Below are positions 28,014 to 37,595 of a DNA stretch of 64,000 nt, piece after piece (positions within the stretch are counted from its first letter, which is position 1; each line of letters starts with the position of its first letter). Under the pieces are notes generated by a model. It had not been told where the DNA came from, ran no database searches, and worked only from the letters and a program-made list of their open reading frames with translations. The position numbers and the translations under genes are program-made. The DNA comes from Candidatus Bandiella woodruffii (GTDB lineage Bacteria > Pseudomonadota > Alphaproteobacteria > Rickettsiales > Midichloriaceae), in NCBI RefSeq assembly GCF_034359465.1, contig NZ_CP110820.1, positions 372,001-436,000 of the forward strand. The letters are read 5' to 3'.

Positions 28014-28658
28014 TTAATTTGTTTGTTTTACTTTTTTGAGCACGATATCAAAAACTTCTTGCACACTTAGGTCTGTGGTATCTATTTCAAAAGAGTCATG
28101 CGCCTTCTTTAAAGGAGCAATACAACGCTCCTTATCTCGTTGATCTCTTGTTTTTAATTGCTCAAGCACTTGGGAGAATATAGCGTCTTTCTCCTTCTTT
28201 TGCAACTGATTATATCTTCTATTCGTTCTTTGTTCAAGTGAAGCGTCGAAAAAAAACTTAAAATCTGCTTTTGGGAACACCACTGTGCCAATGTCGCGCC
28301 CATCAACAACCACCCCTTTTTTGCCATTTGCAAAATTTCTTTGTACCATTAGTAGATGCTCCCTAACCTGTTTTTGTACAGCTATTTTAGAAGCAGCATC
28401 GCTTATTTCATTTGCATACAGTTCTTGTTCTCCAACATTTTTGTTAAAATCAATTGTATCAATTAACATGCATATTTTTTGTTCATCGTCAAAAGAGATG
28501 TTATGTTTTAGGCAATAATATGCCACTTTTCTGAACATTAACCCTGTATCTAAATAATCATACCCCAACTCCTTTGCAATTAACTTTGCAATGGTTCCTT
28601 TCCCTGAAGCAGCTGTACCATCAAACGCAATAATTACAGTCTTAGGAAAATTGTTCAT
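28014..28658 (-). CDS. cmk: Cytidylate kinase
   Basis: Cmk phosphorylates CMP and dCMP. The 214-residue product has the P-loop FDGTAASGKGTIAK, DYLDTGLMFR, DGRDIGTVVFPKADFKFF and RDQRDKER. It overlaps ribB by four bases and precedes rpsA. Confidence 0.95.
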   Translation of the reverse strand: MNNFPKTVIIAFDGTAASGKGTIAKLIAKELGYDYLDTGLMFRKVAYYCLKHNISFDDEQKICMLIDTIDFNKNVGEQELYANEISDAASKIAVQKQVREHLLMVQRNFANGKKGVVVDGRDIGTVVFPKADFKFFFDASLEQRTNRRYNQLQKKEKDAIFSQVLEQLKTRDQRDKERCIAPLKKAHDSFEIDTTDLSVQEVFDIVLKKVKQTN

Positions 28659-29269
28659 TGCGATGGCTGAGCTTTTATGTATTGAACCAGTTTTTCCACA
28701 CTGGAGATTTTTATATTATGGGTCTTGGCAAACTTAAAAAGGTCATCCCTTCTCGCCATTGTTCCATCGTCGTTGATGATTTCACAGATGACCATTACAG
28801 GTTTAAGCTTGGCAAGGTTAGCTATGTCTACAGCAGCTTCAGTGTGCCCTCTCCTTTCCAGAACCCCTTTTGGTTTTGCAACCACAGGATAAACATGTCC
28901 TGGCACTTTAAAGTCATCAACCGTGGAATTTTGTTCAACCAATTTCAAGATTGTATTGACTTTGTCTGCCGCTGACATACCAGTTGACCCACCTTTTTTG
29001 GCGTCAATTGAATAAGTAAATGCGGTTTCAAGTTCATCCACATTTCTTCTTGGATGAAGCTTCAGATCAAACTTATCCGCGGTTTTTTGATCAATCGCAA
29101 CACATATCAAACCCCTGGCAAACATTATCATTAATTTTATTACTTCAACGCTTACGTACTCTGCAGGGATAATTATATCCCCTTCATTTTCTCTATCTTC
29201 ATCATCTATAAGAATAAAAGGCTTGCCTAATTGAGCTTCTTTTATTATTTCCTCTATTGAATTAAACAT
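28655..29269 (-). CDS. ribB: 3,4-dihydroxy-2-butanone 4-phosphate synthase
   Basis: RibB makes the four-carbon precursor of riboflavin from ribulose 5-phosphate. The 204-residue protein has DDEDRENEGDII (metal and substrate binding), ARGLICVA, STGMSAADK and RRGHTEAAVDIA. It has no GTP cyclohydrolase II domain, so it is the stand-alone form. It overlaps cmk by four bases and lies three bases after lpxI. Confidence 0.94.
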   Translation of the reverse strand: MFNSIEEIIKEAQLGKPFILIDDEDRENEGDIIIPAEYVSVEVIKLMIMFARGLICVAIDQKTADKFDLKLHPRRNVDELETAFTYSIDAKKGGSTGMSAADKVNTILKLVEQNSTVDDFKVPGHVYPVVAKPKGVLERRGHTEAAVDIANLAKLKPVMVICEIINDDGTMARRDDLFKFAKTHNIKISSVEKLVQYIKAQPSQ

Positions 29270-29272
29270 AAT

Positions 29273-30088
29273 TCACACTCCATAAATAAAAATTTTATTA
29301 TCATCAGCAAGCTTTATGGTCTTTGCACTTGAGAGCATTATAGACTTTTTAGCTTCGACCACTATACCCTTATAGCCGTATTTTGCAATGTTTTTTATTG
29401 TATCTGGCCCAATACAAGGCAAATCCAACCTTTTATCTTGATGAGGTTTGCATAACTTTATCAAAACCCCACCTTCTTGCTCTTCCCTTAGTTCAGCGCA
29501 CCTTTTTATCAAATTATTAGTACCTTCAGCAGCTTCCACCCCAAGCACCAAACCATTATTGATGATTAGTGCCTGCCCTATATCATGTCCCATTATCCCT
29601 CTTAGAATTTCCCCCCCTTTGTTTATATCCATACTGGCTTGTTCTGTAATTTCAACATTATTGATCAACCCGCTTTTTGATATCAGATTTTGGGCAATTA
29701 TTTCTGGAGAGATCAAATTAAACCCCTCGTTTTCTATTGTTTTGATAATGGTTGAATAAATGCTACTATCATTAAAACCATGGCTTGCTATATGTTTTAA
29801 AATTGCCCTCCCAAATTTATCAAAGACCAATTTTGATAAATGTCTTCTATTTACTTTGCCTGCTATTACTATGTCATAAATACCTTCTTCCTTAAGATAT
29901 TCAAAAATCATGCTAATTGCATAGGGGTGAAACAGATGGCATTTAACATCTGTAAAAATATCTTCATTCACTTCATCTTTCAAACCAATCACACAGCATT
30001 TAATATTTTGTGCAACACACTCATCATAAACTATTCTTGGCAGTATGCCCTGCCCTGCTATTATTGCTATACTATCGATTTTTTTCAT
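29273..30088 (-). CDS. lpxI: UDP-2,3-diacylglucosamine diphosphatase, LpxI type
   Basis: The 271-residue protein belongs to the LpxI (DUF1009) family, which replaces LpxH in many alphaproteobacteria. IAIIAGQGILPRIV at the start, DGDISKALIINNGLVLGVE-like DIGQALIINNGLVLGVEA, and DLPCIGPDTIKN are family motifs. The gene directly follows lpxA, supporting the role in lipid A synthesis. Confidence 0.9.
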   Translation of the reverse strand: MKKIDSIAIIAGQGILPRIVYDECVAQNIKCCVIGLKDEVNEDIFTDVKCHLFHPYAISMIFEYLKEEGIYDIVIAGKVNRRHLSKLVFDKFGRAILKHIASHGFNDSSIYSTIIKTIENEGFNLISPEIIAQNLISKSGLINNVEITEQASMDINKGGEILRGIMGHDIGQALIINNGLVLGVEAAEGTNNLIKRCAELREEQEGGVLIKLCKPHQDKRLDLPCIGPDTIKNIAKYGYKGIVVEAKKSIMLSSAKTIKLADDNKIFIYGV

Positions 30089-30891
30089 TATTCATCAATA
30101 CCATTTTGATGATTCGGCATGCAAACTGATCTCTTTTGGTTGGATTCCAAAAACATTATCACATCTTGTGATTCTTTTTCTTTAAAGCTGTTTTTAGCAA
30201 ACTCTATTCTTTCATTAAAGCTTTTATCTTGATTATAAAAGATTTCCTTAAAGACATCTCTGATTGCAGAAATAGACTCTTTAGAAAAGTTATTCCTCCT
30301 CATCCCCACAACATTAATGCCTATAATCCTAGCTCTATCGCCAGCAACACTTGCAAACGGTGCAACATCATTCACAACTGCACTTACCCCGCCAATTATA
30401 GCAAATTTTCCAATCCTCACATGTTGATGAACCGCAGCAAGACCACCTATAATAACATTATCTCCTAACACAACATGTCCGCCAAGAGTTGCATTATTTG
30501 CCAATATCACGTTATTGCCAACTATACAATCATGCGCAATATGTGACCCTATCATAAACAGACAATTATCACCAACAACAGTCTCCATATTACCCAACAG
30601 CGTTCCAGTATTTATAGTGGTATACTCACGTATCACATTGTTTTTGCCAATAATAACGCGTGATTTCTCACCTTTATACTTCAAATCTTGTGGTGCACTA
30701 CCAATCGATGCAAATGGGAAAATCTCTGTATTTTGTCCTATATGCGTTATACCGTCGATAACAACATGGGGATGCAGCTTTACACCCTCCCCCAGTTTAA
30801 CATTCTTACCAACTATACAGTATGGACCAATCTCAACATTGGCATTGATATCAGCTCCATCTTCTATAATGGCAGTTTTATGTATTGTCAT
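30088..30891 (-). CDS. lpxA: UDP-N-acetylglucosamine acyltransferase
   Basis: LpxA starts lipid A synthesis by 3-O-acylation of UDP-GlcNAc. The 267-residue product has a left-handed beta helix of hexapeptide repeats (IGPYCIVGKNVKLGEGVKLH). The catalytic-His region is SHIAHDCIVGNNVILAN (~residue 120), with a C-terminal helical domain following GMRRNNFSKESI. Its stop shares one base with the lpxI start. Confidence 0.95.
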   Translation of the reverse strand: MTIHKTAIIEDGADINANVEIGPYCIVGKNVKLGEGVKLHPHVVIDGITHIGQNTEIFPFASIGSAPQDLKYKGEKSRVIIGKNNVIREYTTINTGTLLGNMETVVGDNCLFMIGSHIAHDCIVGNNVILANNATLGGHVVLGDNVIIGGLAAVHQHVRIGKFAIIGGVSAVVNDVAPFASVAGDRARIIGINVVGMRRNNFSKESISAIRDVFKEIFYNQDKSFNERIEFAKNSFKEKESQDVIMFLESNQKRSVCMPNHQNGIDE

Positions 30892-30914
30892 AAATAAAAA
30901 TCTCCACTTAAATT

Positions 30915-31352
30915 TTATGCTAGCATTGCAGAAAACAGTGCATCAGCCACTCTTATACCATCTACTTTGGCTTCCCCACTCATTTTCCAGACATTTCTTC
31001 TGGCTTGCACCTGTTCCACATGAAGATACAAACTATCACCAGGTACAACAGGCTTTCTGAAATGCGCGTTTTCAATTGACATAAAGTATATAATTTTATC
31101 ACCAATATCACCATCCACACTTTTAGCAGCAAAAACAGCAGCGGCCTGAGCCATAGCTTCTATAATCAAAACTCCAGGCATCACTGGTTTTTCTGGAAAA
31201 TGACCGTTAAAAAAATTTTCATTAATGGTTACATTTTTTAAGGCAATTATTTTTTTAGCAGGTTCCAATTCCGTTATTTTATCCAACAACAAAAAAGGAT
31301 ACCTGTGTGGGATAATTTTTTTTATATCCAAAATATCTAACACATTCTTCAT
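30915..31352 (-). CDS. fabZ: 3-hydroxyacyl-ACP dehydratase
   Basis: FabZ dehydrates 3-hydroxyacyl-ACP in fatty-acid elongation. The 145-residue hot-dog protein has PHRYPFLLLDKI and the active-site NGHFPEKPVMPGVLIIEAMA with catalytic His and Glu. Placement between lpxD and lpxA is conserved in proteobacteria. It overlaps lpxD by one base. Confidence 0.96.
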   Translation of the reverse strand: MKNVLDILDIKKIIPHRYPFLLLDKITELEPAKKIIALKNVTINENFFNGHFPEKPVMPGVLIIEAMAQAAAVFAAKSVDGDIGDKIIYFMSIENAHFRKPVVPGDSLYLHVEQVQARRNVWKMSGEAKVDGIRVADALFSAMLA

Positions 31353-32377
31353 TAAACCTCCGATTTTTTAATTTGTTTTTTTAAAAATATATTTTGCCTA
31401 TGCCAATCGTTAATCTTAATTGCGGGATATCCTGCAACCACACCACCCGCTTCTATATCATTAATTATCCCAGATTTCCCTGCAGCCATGGCTTTGTCTC
31501 CAACTTTTAAATGTCCTGCAATCCCAGTTTGCCCGCCAAGCATCACATTTTCACCAATTTTTGTACTGCCTGAAATCCCAGTCTGGGCAGCTATAATAGT
31601 GCCCCTGCCTATCTCAACATTATGTCCAATTTGCACCAGGTTGTCTATTTTACAATTATCCTTTATTACTGTATTTTCCAATGTCCCCTTATCTATACAA
31701 GTGTTAGCACCAATTTCTACGTTATTTCCTATTTCAACTATTCCAACATGCCTTATCTTTGGTCCACCTGGAATAAAGCCAAAGCCATCTTGTCCAATCC
31801 TAACACCGCTATATATATGGCATCCAGAGCCTATCATCGCGTATACAACCGTAACATTTGTGTCTATCCTTGTGTTATCACCAATCCTAACACCATCACC
31901 TATAACAGTGTTGCAGCCGATAAAAACACCATCGCCAATAATAGAATTTTTACCAATAATCACCCCTTCTAATATCACGCAATTACTTCCTACTCTTGCA
32001 GATGGCTTAACAACTGCCAATTCAGAAATATAGCTTTCACTTTTTCGTTGTGGATAAAATTTTTCTATCAAAAGCGCATATAAAAGCCGCGGGTTTTGCA
32101 TGACTACTAAAGTAATATTTTTAGGAGCATACTCTTTATGTTCCTCTTTTAGGATACATACTCCGGCTTTTGTGGACCTTAAATCTTCTGTATATTTCAC
32201 ATTATAAAAGAAAGCGACTTCGCTTTTTTTAGCAGCAATAAGAGTTGACACACCACTTACCATTAGGCTGCTATCTCCTAAAATTTCAGCATCTATATTG
32301 ATTTCTTCAATTAATTGCCCAAGTTGAAAAGGGCCTGACTTCTCATAAAAAAAGTCCTTTTGCATCGTTTGAATCAC
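31352..32377 (-). CDS. lpxD: UDP-3-O-acylglucosamine N-acyltransferase
   Basis: LpxD carries out the N-acylation step of lipid A synthesis. The 341-residue protein has an N-terminal uridine-binding domain (VSTLIAAKKSEVAFFYN) and many hexapeptide repeats. The catalytic-His region is LVQIGHNVEIGRGTII, and it ends with GYPAIKINDWHRQNIFL. It is first in the seven-gene minus-strand run; its promoter lies in 32378-32456, next to IS1-derived sequence. Confidence 0.95.
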   Translation of the reverse strand: MIQTMQKDFFYEKSGPFQLGQLIEEINIDAEILGDSSLMVSGVSTLIAAKKSEVAFFYNVKYTEDLRSTKAGVCILKEEHKEYAPKNITLVVMQNPRLLYALLIEKFYPQRKSESYISELAVVKPSARVGSNCVILEGVIIGKNSIIGDGVFIGCNTVIGDGVRIGDNTRIDTNVTVVYAMIGSGCHIYSGVRIGQDGFGFIPGGPKIRHVGIVEIGNNVEIGANTCIDKGTLENTVIKDNCKIDNLVQIGHNVEIGRGTIIAAQTGISGSTKIGENVMLGGQTGIAGHLKVGDKAMAAGKSGIINDIEAGGVVAGYPAIKINDWHRQNIFLKKQIKKSEV

Positions 32378-32456
32378 TTAAATTACTGGCATAATATCAT
32401 TTATTATAACGATACTGGCAATTTGTCTATAAAAAAGCTCACCACCTTGTCCGGTA

Positions 32457-32485
32457 GGGAGTGTTGCCATAAGATAGATAAGATG
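32457..32485 (+). mobile_element. 29-bp tip of the IS1-type element
   Basis: The sequence from GGGAGTGTTGCC to AGATAAGATG is identical to the first 29 bases of the complete IS1 copies and then diverges sharply. The ATG at 32483 that opens the following reading frame is part of this tip. It is a deletion remnant or one-ended event. Confidence 0.75.
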
Positions 32486-32959
32486 GTTGATATTATGCAC
32501 ATCAGTGAAAAAGAATGGAATACATTGGCTTGTATCCCAGAAGATGAATTGGATAGAAAGGGGCTTGATATTACAGACACTCCGAGGAAAATCCCAGTCA
32601 ACCATATGGTGGCGCTTAAAGATTGTTTTTTCTTGCGCCCAGCACTTAAGGACAAGGAATATTGCGATCATTGGCATGCTGATGATTGTTTGACTTTGGC
32701 AATACAGGATTATGTTTTAGAGCGCAAGGATATATTTGATAAAATAATCGCAATCTTAGAAAGACCTTGTGAATATATTCCAACCACGGAAAGCTTGGTA
32801 GAAAAAGGGGCAAAAAAATCTGATAATGGTATATGGGATAGAGCCAGGAAAAAGATGCATTGTGAAGACAAGCATAAAAAGCCATATACTATAGCTCTGC
32901 ATGTAATGAATAAACATTGGGAAAGACGTTTCGCCATATTAATAAAAAGAAAGGATTAG
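32483..32959 (+). CDS. Hypothetical protein starting in an IS1 tip
   Basis: The 158-residue frame begins MVDIMHISEKEWNTLAC; the second ATG at 32495 may be the native start. It is hydrophilic, with DHWHADDCLTLAIQDYVLER, a His/Cys-rich patch and a basic C-terminus (KHWERRFAILIKRKD). No family is recognised. It ends in the same frame as the pseudogene that follows, with a TAG between. It could be a real gene, a deleted gene or part of the same decayed locus. Confidence 0.4.
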   Translation: MVDIMHISEKEWNTLACIPEDELDRKGLDITDTPRKIPVNHMVALKDCFFLRPALKDKEYCDHWHADDCLTLAIQDYVLERKDIFDKIIAILERPCEYIPTTESLVEKGAKKSDNGIWDRARKKMHCEDKHKKPYTIALHVMNKHWERRFAILIKRKD

Positions 32960-34146
32960 ATTATTGGGACTTTCAGTATTGGACAATTCAAAGACGTGAA
33001 GCTGACGGTTGGGGAGTTGTTCGTGAAGCACATCTACGACTCAGACAAAGGGTGGACTTTAGGGGCGAGTGTTAACTTCGCAAAAGGGGACAAAGCCGTG
33101 GGGATGAACAAATACAGGGCGGTGTTTGCAGGAAGAAGCGGCGGTGGGTATACATTCAGCACCATCGGTAAAGATGATGTTCATTGTACGGAAGATGGGA
33201 AGGTATGTGAAGTGACGAAGTCTAATCTGGATGCCAGCAAGCCTGGCAGCTTTGACTATGCGTACAACATTAAGGAGATCAGGGCGAAATTCAGCCAGAT
33301 TGATGAGGGGACGAAGCAGAAAGCTGCATAGAACCTAAAGAGTGGGGACTTTATTGGTAATACGGTTGATGGCATGATGGATGCTCTTGGGGATGTGAAG
33401 GACGCGTTCAAATCCATCACCCCAGACTTCCTCTGGCCAAAGGATTCCGTAGTTGTTGAAGAACCACAAGTACCTCAGTCAGAGGAGCAACAGGAGGAAG
33501 AAGAGGAGCCGGAAGAAAAAGCTGCTGCAAAAAAGAAGCAAAGGTCAGCAGGCAAAAAATCTTCACAAAATGATAATGAAAATGATGAAGAGCTTAAGAA
33601 GACGCAAGAGGAGCCCATGCTATACCAAAAAAAGCAGCTGATGAGATAGATGCGCTGAATGACCAAGTAGATAGTAGTAATGACATATCTGGTGCTGAAA
33701 AGAGTGCGTTTAGGCTATATATGGCAGGTATGAAAGCAGATATAGCAGAGATAGTGGATGATGCTGCAGAAGGGGGGATTAGGAATGCTGCAGTGGTATA
33801 TAACAAAGCCAAGGTAGAGTATCTGGCTTTTGCAGCAGAGTATCCAAATTTGACAGAGTATGGAATGTCTGTTTTGATGATTGGTGTAAAAACCATAGCA
33901 ACATTTGGAACCGGGTTGTTGCCCGCAATTGCTACAGAAACAAGTGGGCACTTAAGTGCGGCGGCGATTAATGAATTGTTTGGGTAGGATATCCATAAAG
34001 GATTTGTTGCGGCAAGGCAAAAAAGTGGGGAGAAGCTGAGGGAGAAGTATCCAAACTTGTCTGTTGCCGAGAGCGAGGATTTTGCTGAAATGGGTTTGAT
34101 GTGTGCAGTGCTTGCTGTAGGCGCCAAATCGATGATCAAGGATTAA
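32960..34146 (+). pseudogene. Decayed large surface/exoprotein-like gene (C-terminal part)
   Basis: The frame reads FSIGQFKDVKLTVGEL ... AGRSGGGYTFSTIGKDD ..., stops at TAG 33329, continues in frame as SGDFIGNTVDGMMDALGDV, runs through a Glu/Lys-rich low-complexity linker, shifts frame near 33610, and passes another TAG at 33985 before ending at 34146. The TIGxDDVxC and similar strands loosely resemble the late region of filamentous-haemagglutinin/CdiA-like exoproteins; this is tentative. The GC-richer, different codon use suggests foreign origin. Confidence 0.5.
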
Positions 34147-34155
34147 AGAAAATTT

Positions 34156-35778
34156 GGGAGTGTTGCCATAAGATAGATAAGATGCTAAAATGAATATAGC
34201 GAGCAACAAAGAAAATAGAGATATGAATACAGAGTGTAAAAAATGCAGTAGCAGTAAATACGTTAAGAATGGTAATATTAGGGGTATGCAAAGGTATAAA
34301 TGCAAAGAGTGTGGATGTAATTTTACAAGCACTAAATTAAGAGGCTGTTCGCCAGAGATGAAGGCTCTGGCAGTGTTATTGTACAGCATGGGGAAAAGTA
34401 GCTTTAGATGGCTAGGGAAATTATTTAAAGTAGCTCATACTAGCGTATATAAGTGGATAATACTGTATGCTAAAAAGATACCAAGACCAACAGTGCCGGA
34501 AGAATTGAGAGAAGTTGAAACAGATGAGATGTGGCATTTTGTAGATTCAAAAAAAACAAATTATGGATATGGAAAGCCTATAGTAGGGAGCTCAAGAGAG
34601 TTGTTGCCTGGGTGGTTGGTAAGCGTAACGTTACAACCTTTAGAAAATTGTGGAAAATCATAAGTAGAGATAATTGCACTTATTACACAGACGATTGGTC
34701 TGTTTATTCAGAGGTTATACCTCGCCATCAACATGTTGTTGGCAAACAACATACACTCTCAATTGAGTCCAATAACTCAAACACAAGGCACAGAATTGCA
34801 AGAATGACCAGAAAAACAAAGGTAGTTTCAAAATCTGAAGAAGTTGTCGATCTTACGATTAAGCTCTGGGTACATTTTGAGGATAACAATAATTTCCTAG
34901 ATAGTGTCGTCATGAGATTTGTGGTATAATATGAAAGAAAAGATAAATCAGGAGTAAAAATGGATTTAGGGCTACATAGGCATGATATAACAGATAATAT
35001 GTGGGATTTGATAAAGGATCATTTGCCAGGAAGGGAAGGTACGTGGGGAGGTTTGGCACATAATAACAGAAGATTCATTAACGCAGTATTTTGGATATTA
35101 AGAACAGGTTCTCCCTGGAGAGATTTGCCTTCAGAATATGGAGGATGGAAAAATACACATAAAAGATTTTGCAGATGGAGAGACAAAAGGATATGGGAGG
35201 CTTTATTGGAGATATTTGTGAAAGAACCTGATATGGAATGATTAATGATAGACGCAAGTCATAGTAAAGTGCATCCACATGCTTCAGGTGCAAAAGGCGG
35301 CAATCAAGATATGAGTCGTACAAAAGGGGGCTCAATACAAAGATTCACCTTGCCGTGGATTCACATGGTATGCCACTCAAAGTTATTGTCACAAAAGGCT
35401 CAGAAGCTGATTGCAAGCAGGCTGTTAATCTTATTGAAGAGATGAAAGCTGAGTACTTACTAGCCGACAGAGGGTACGATGCTAATTACATAATTGACCA
35501 TGCCCAAGAATTGGGCATGAGAGTTGTTATTCCTCCTAAAAAGAACAGAATCACCCAGAGAAAATACAATAAAGATTTATATAAAATAAGGCATATTGTA
35601 GAAAACACCTTTCTTCATCTTAAAAGATGGAGGGGAATTGCAACCAGATATGCTAAAAATTCAGCTTCTTTCCTTGCCGCAATTCAGATTAGATGCTTAT
35701 CTCTTTGGCTTAAAATCTCATGACGACATTATCTAAGTGAGCAGGGCAATTTTATATCTATCTTTGGCTAACACTCTG
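34156..35778 (+). mobile_element. IS1-family element, copy a, interrupted by IS5
   Basis: Without IS5 it is 787 bp. The ends share GAGTGTTGCCATAAGATA (right end with two changes near its tip). It is flanked by the direct repeat GAAAATTT (34148-34155 and 35779-35786), an 8-bp duplication. The first frame (34190-34663) starts MNIASNKENRDMNTECKKC with a zinc-ribbon-like C-x2-C pair; the second frame carries KNKLWIWKAYSRELKR ... TDDWSVYSEVIP. An A8C run near 34550 is the expected -1 frameshift site. Confidence 0.88.
34900..35733 (+). mobile_element. IS5-family element, copy 3 (834 bp)
   Basis: Both ends are intact with TA on each side; removal of the element plus one TA restores the IS1 frame (NNNFLSEQ). 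The transposase is broken by a TGG to TGA change (after EPDME, 35239). The second part (35355-35723) is open. The A4G5 run before it puts it in another frame. Confidence 0.9.
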
Positions 35779-35900
35779 GAAAATTTATACAGCTCCCTCA
35801 GAACAAGTGGCAGCCCTAGAATTGCAAGACTTTGCCGAAAAATGGGATAAAAAATATCCTGTTATTTCCGATATTTGGAAAAGAAATTGGTCGGGAATTA

Positions 35901-36734
35901 GATAATGTCGTCATGAGATTTTAAGCCAAAGAGATAAGCATCTAATCTGAATTGCGGCAAGAAAAGAAGCTGAATTTTTAGCATATCTGGTTGCAATTCC
36001 CCTCCATCTTTTAAGATGAAGAAAGGTGTTTTCTACAATATGCCTTATTTTGTATAAATCTTTATTGTATTTTCTCTGGGTGATTCTGTTCTTTTTAGGA
36101 GGAATAACAACTCTCATGCCCAATTCTTGGGCATGGTCAATTATGTAATTAGCATCGTACCCTCTGTCGGCTAGTAAGTACTCAGCTTTCATCTCTTCAA
36201 TAAGATTAACAGCCTGCTTGCAATCAGCTTCTGAGCCTTTTGTGACAATAACTTTGAGTGGCATACCATGTGAATCCACGGCAAGGTGAATCTTTGTATT
36301 GAGCCCCCTTTTGTACGACTCATATCTTGATTGCCGCCTTTTGCACCTGAAGCATGTGGATGCACTTTACTATGACTTGCGTCTATCATTAATCATTCCA
36401 TATCAGGTTCTTTCACAAATATCTCCAATAAAGCCTCCCATATCCTTTTGTCTCTCCATCTGCAAAATCTTTTATGTGTATTTTTCCATCCTCCATATTC
36501 TGAAGGCAAATCTCTCCAGGGAGAACCTGTTCTTAATATCCAAAATACTGCGTTAATGAATCTTCTGTTATTATGTGCCAAACCTCCCCACGTACCTTCC
36601 CTTCCTGGCAAATGATCCTTTATCAAATCCCACATATTATCTGTTATATCATGCCTATGTAGCCCTAAATCCATTTTTACTCCTGATTTGTCTTTTCTTT
36701 CATATTATATCACAAATCTCATGACGACACTATC
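35901..36734 (-). mobile_element. IS5-family element, copy 4 (834 bp)
   Basis: This is a complete copy in inverted orientation to copy 3, with TA on both sides. It carries the same TGA nonsense mutation after EPDME, so the two share a recent parent. Removing it with one TA restores the IS256 reading frame WSGIRKLFAF. Confidence 0.9.
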
Positions 36735-36812
36735 TAGGAAATTATTCGCCTTCCCTGATGAAATTAGAAAAGTGATCTATACGACAAACAATATTAAATC
36801 AGCAAATCGGTA

Positions 36813-36979
36813 AATTAGAAAAACAGATAGAATTTTCAATTGGGTATGACTTTTGGGGTTACTTCACTCTCATTTATTTATAGCCATACATTTCAGCTAT
36901 ATCTTTAATTTATTAGAGGTATATGGGAAGTTTTTGTGCTACAATCAACACATGTTCGGTAAGTATATAGTGGTTTTTT
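36813..36979. other. Intergenic region upstream of ruvA
   Basis: There is no open frame. A 21-base piece (36904-36924, ending TTAGAGGTATAT) matches one terminus of the 162-bp repeat, suggesting an eroded copy. The ruvA promoter must lie here, but no confident boxes were found. Confidence 0.35.
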
Positions 36980-37591
36980 ATGATTGGTAGACTTTCAGGG
37001 AAAGTTAGTGAGCTGGGATCTGATTATGTTGTCGTTGATGTTGGTGGAGTGGGATATATTGTATTTTGTTCCAGTAAGATAATTTGCAAGTATAATGTGA
37101 ATGACGAAATTGAACTAATCACTCAAACAATTGTTAAAGAGAACGATATTAGTATTTTCGGCTTTGCAACCAACATAGATAAAGAATTTTTCAACCATCT
37201 CTTAACCATTCAAGGTGTGGGAGCAAAACTTGCCCAGACTGTGATAGGTGGTCTTACTATTGACGAAATTATAGAAGCAGTTCAAACAGAGGATGACAGT
37301 AAGTTTACTAGAATTAATGGTGTTGGACCTAAGCTTGCAGCAAGGCTTGTTAATGAGTTAAAAAGCAAAAAATTCATAAGCAAACTGCAAATGATCAAAT
37401 CTAAAACTGATATAGAAAAAATAGTTGGAGTTGAGCCTATGCCTAAAATCTTGGACGCTAAATCGGTGCTTGTAAATTTAGGTTACAATAATATTAAGAT
37501 AAACCACGTAATTCACGAGATCATATCAATGCACGGTGATATAGATTTAGAAGAACTAATAAAATTAGGAATTAAAAAACTTTCTGCTTAA
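36980..37591 (+). CDS. ruvA: Holliday junction DNA-binding protein RuvA
   Basis: RuvA tetramers bind the Holliday junction and load RuvB. The 203-residue protein has the OB-fold start MIGRLSGKVSELGSDYVVVD, two helix-hairpin-helix motifs (TIQGVGAKLAQTVIGGL and INGVGPKLAARLVNEL), and the C-terminal RuvB-contacting domain. ruvC and ruvB are not adjacent. Upstream lie ISs and downstream a nested repeat. Confidence 0.95.
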   Translation: MIGRLSGKVSELGSDYVVVDVGGVGYIVFCSSKIICKYNVNDEIELITQTIVKENDISIFGFATNIDKEFFNHLLTIQGVGAKLAQTVIGGLTIDEIIEAVQTEDDSKFTRINGVGPKLAARLVNELKSKKFISKLQMIKSKTDIEKIVGVEPMPKILDAKSVLVNLGYNNIKINHVIHEIISMHGDIDLEELIKLGIKKLSA

Positions 37592-37595
37592 CACA

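Larger units (their letters stand above)
34143..36812 (+). mobile_element. IS256-family (mutator) transposase remnant, interrupted twice
   Basis: Three pieces join in frame after removing IS1 (34156-35786 including one duplication) and IS5 (35901-36736). They read LKKIYTAPSEQVAALELQDF, AEKWDKKYPVI, NWSGIRKLFAFPDEIRK, VIYTTNNIKSANR, then a stop. This is the C-terminal third of an IS256-type transposase. The catalytic Glu of the TTNxIE motif is Lys here and a stop replaces the next Gln, so it was dead. No IS256 ends were found. Confidence 0.75.

Noticed and set aside
32378-32677. Minus-strand frames of 99 and 83 residues opposite the hypothetical gene
   Set aside because: They are shadows of the plus-strand frame and cross the IS1 tip; amino acid composition is not protein-like.
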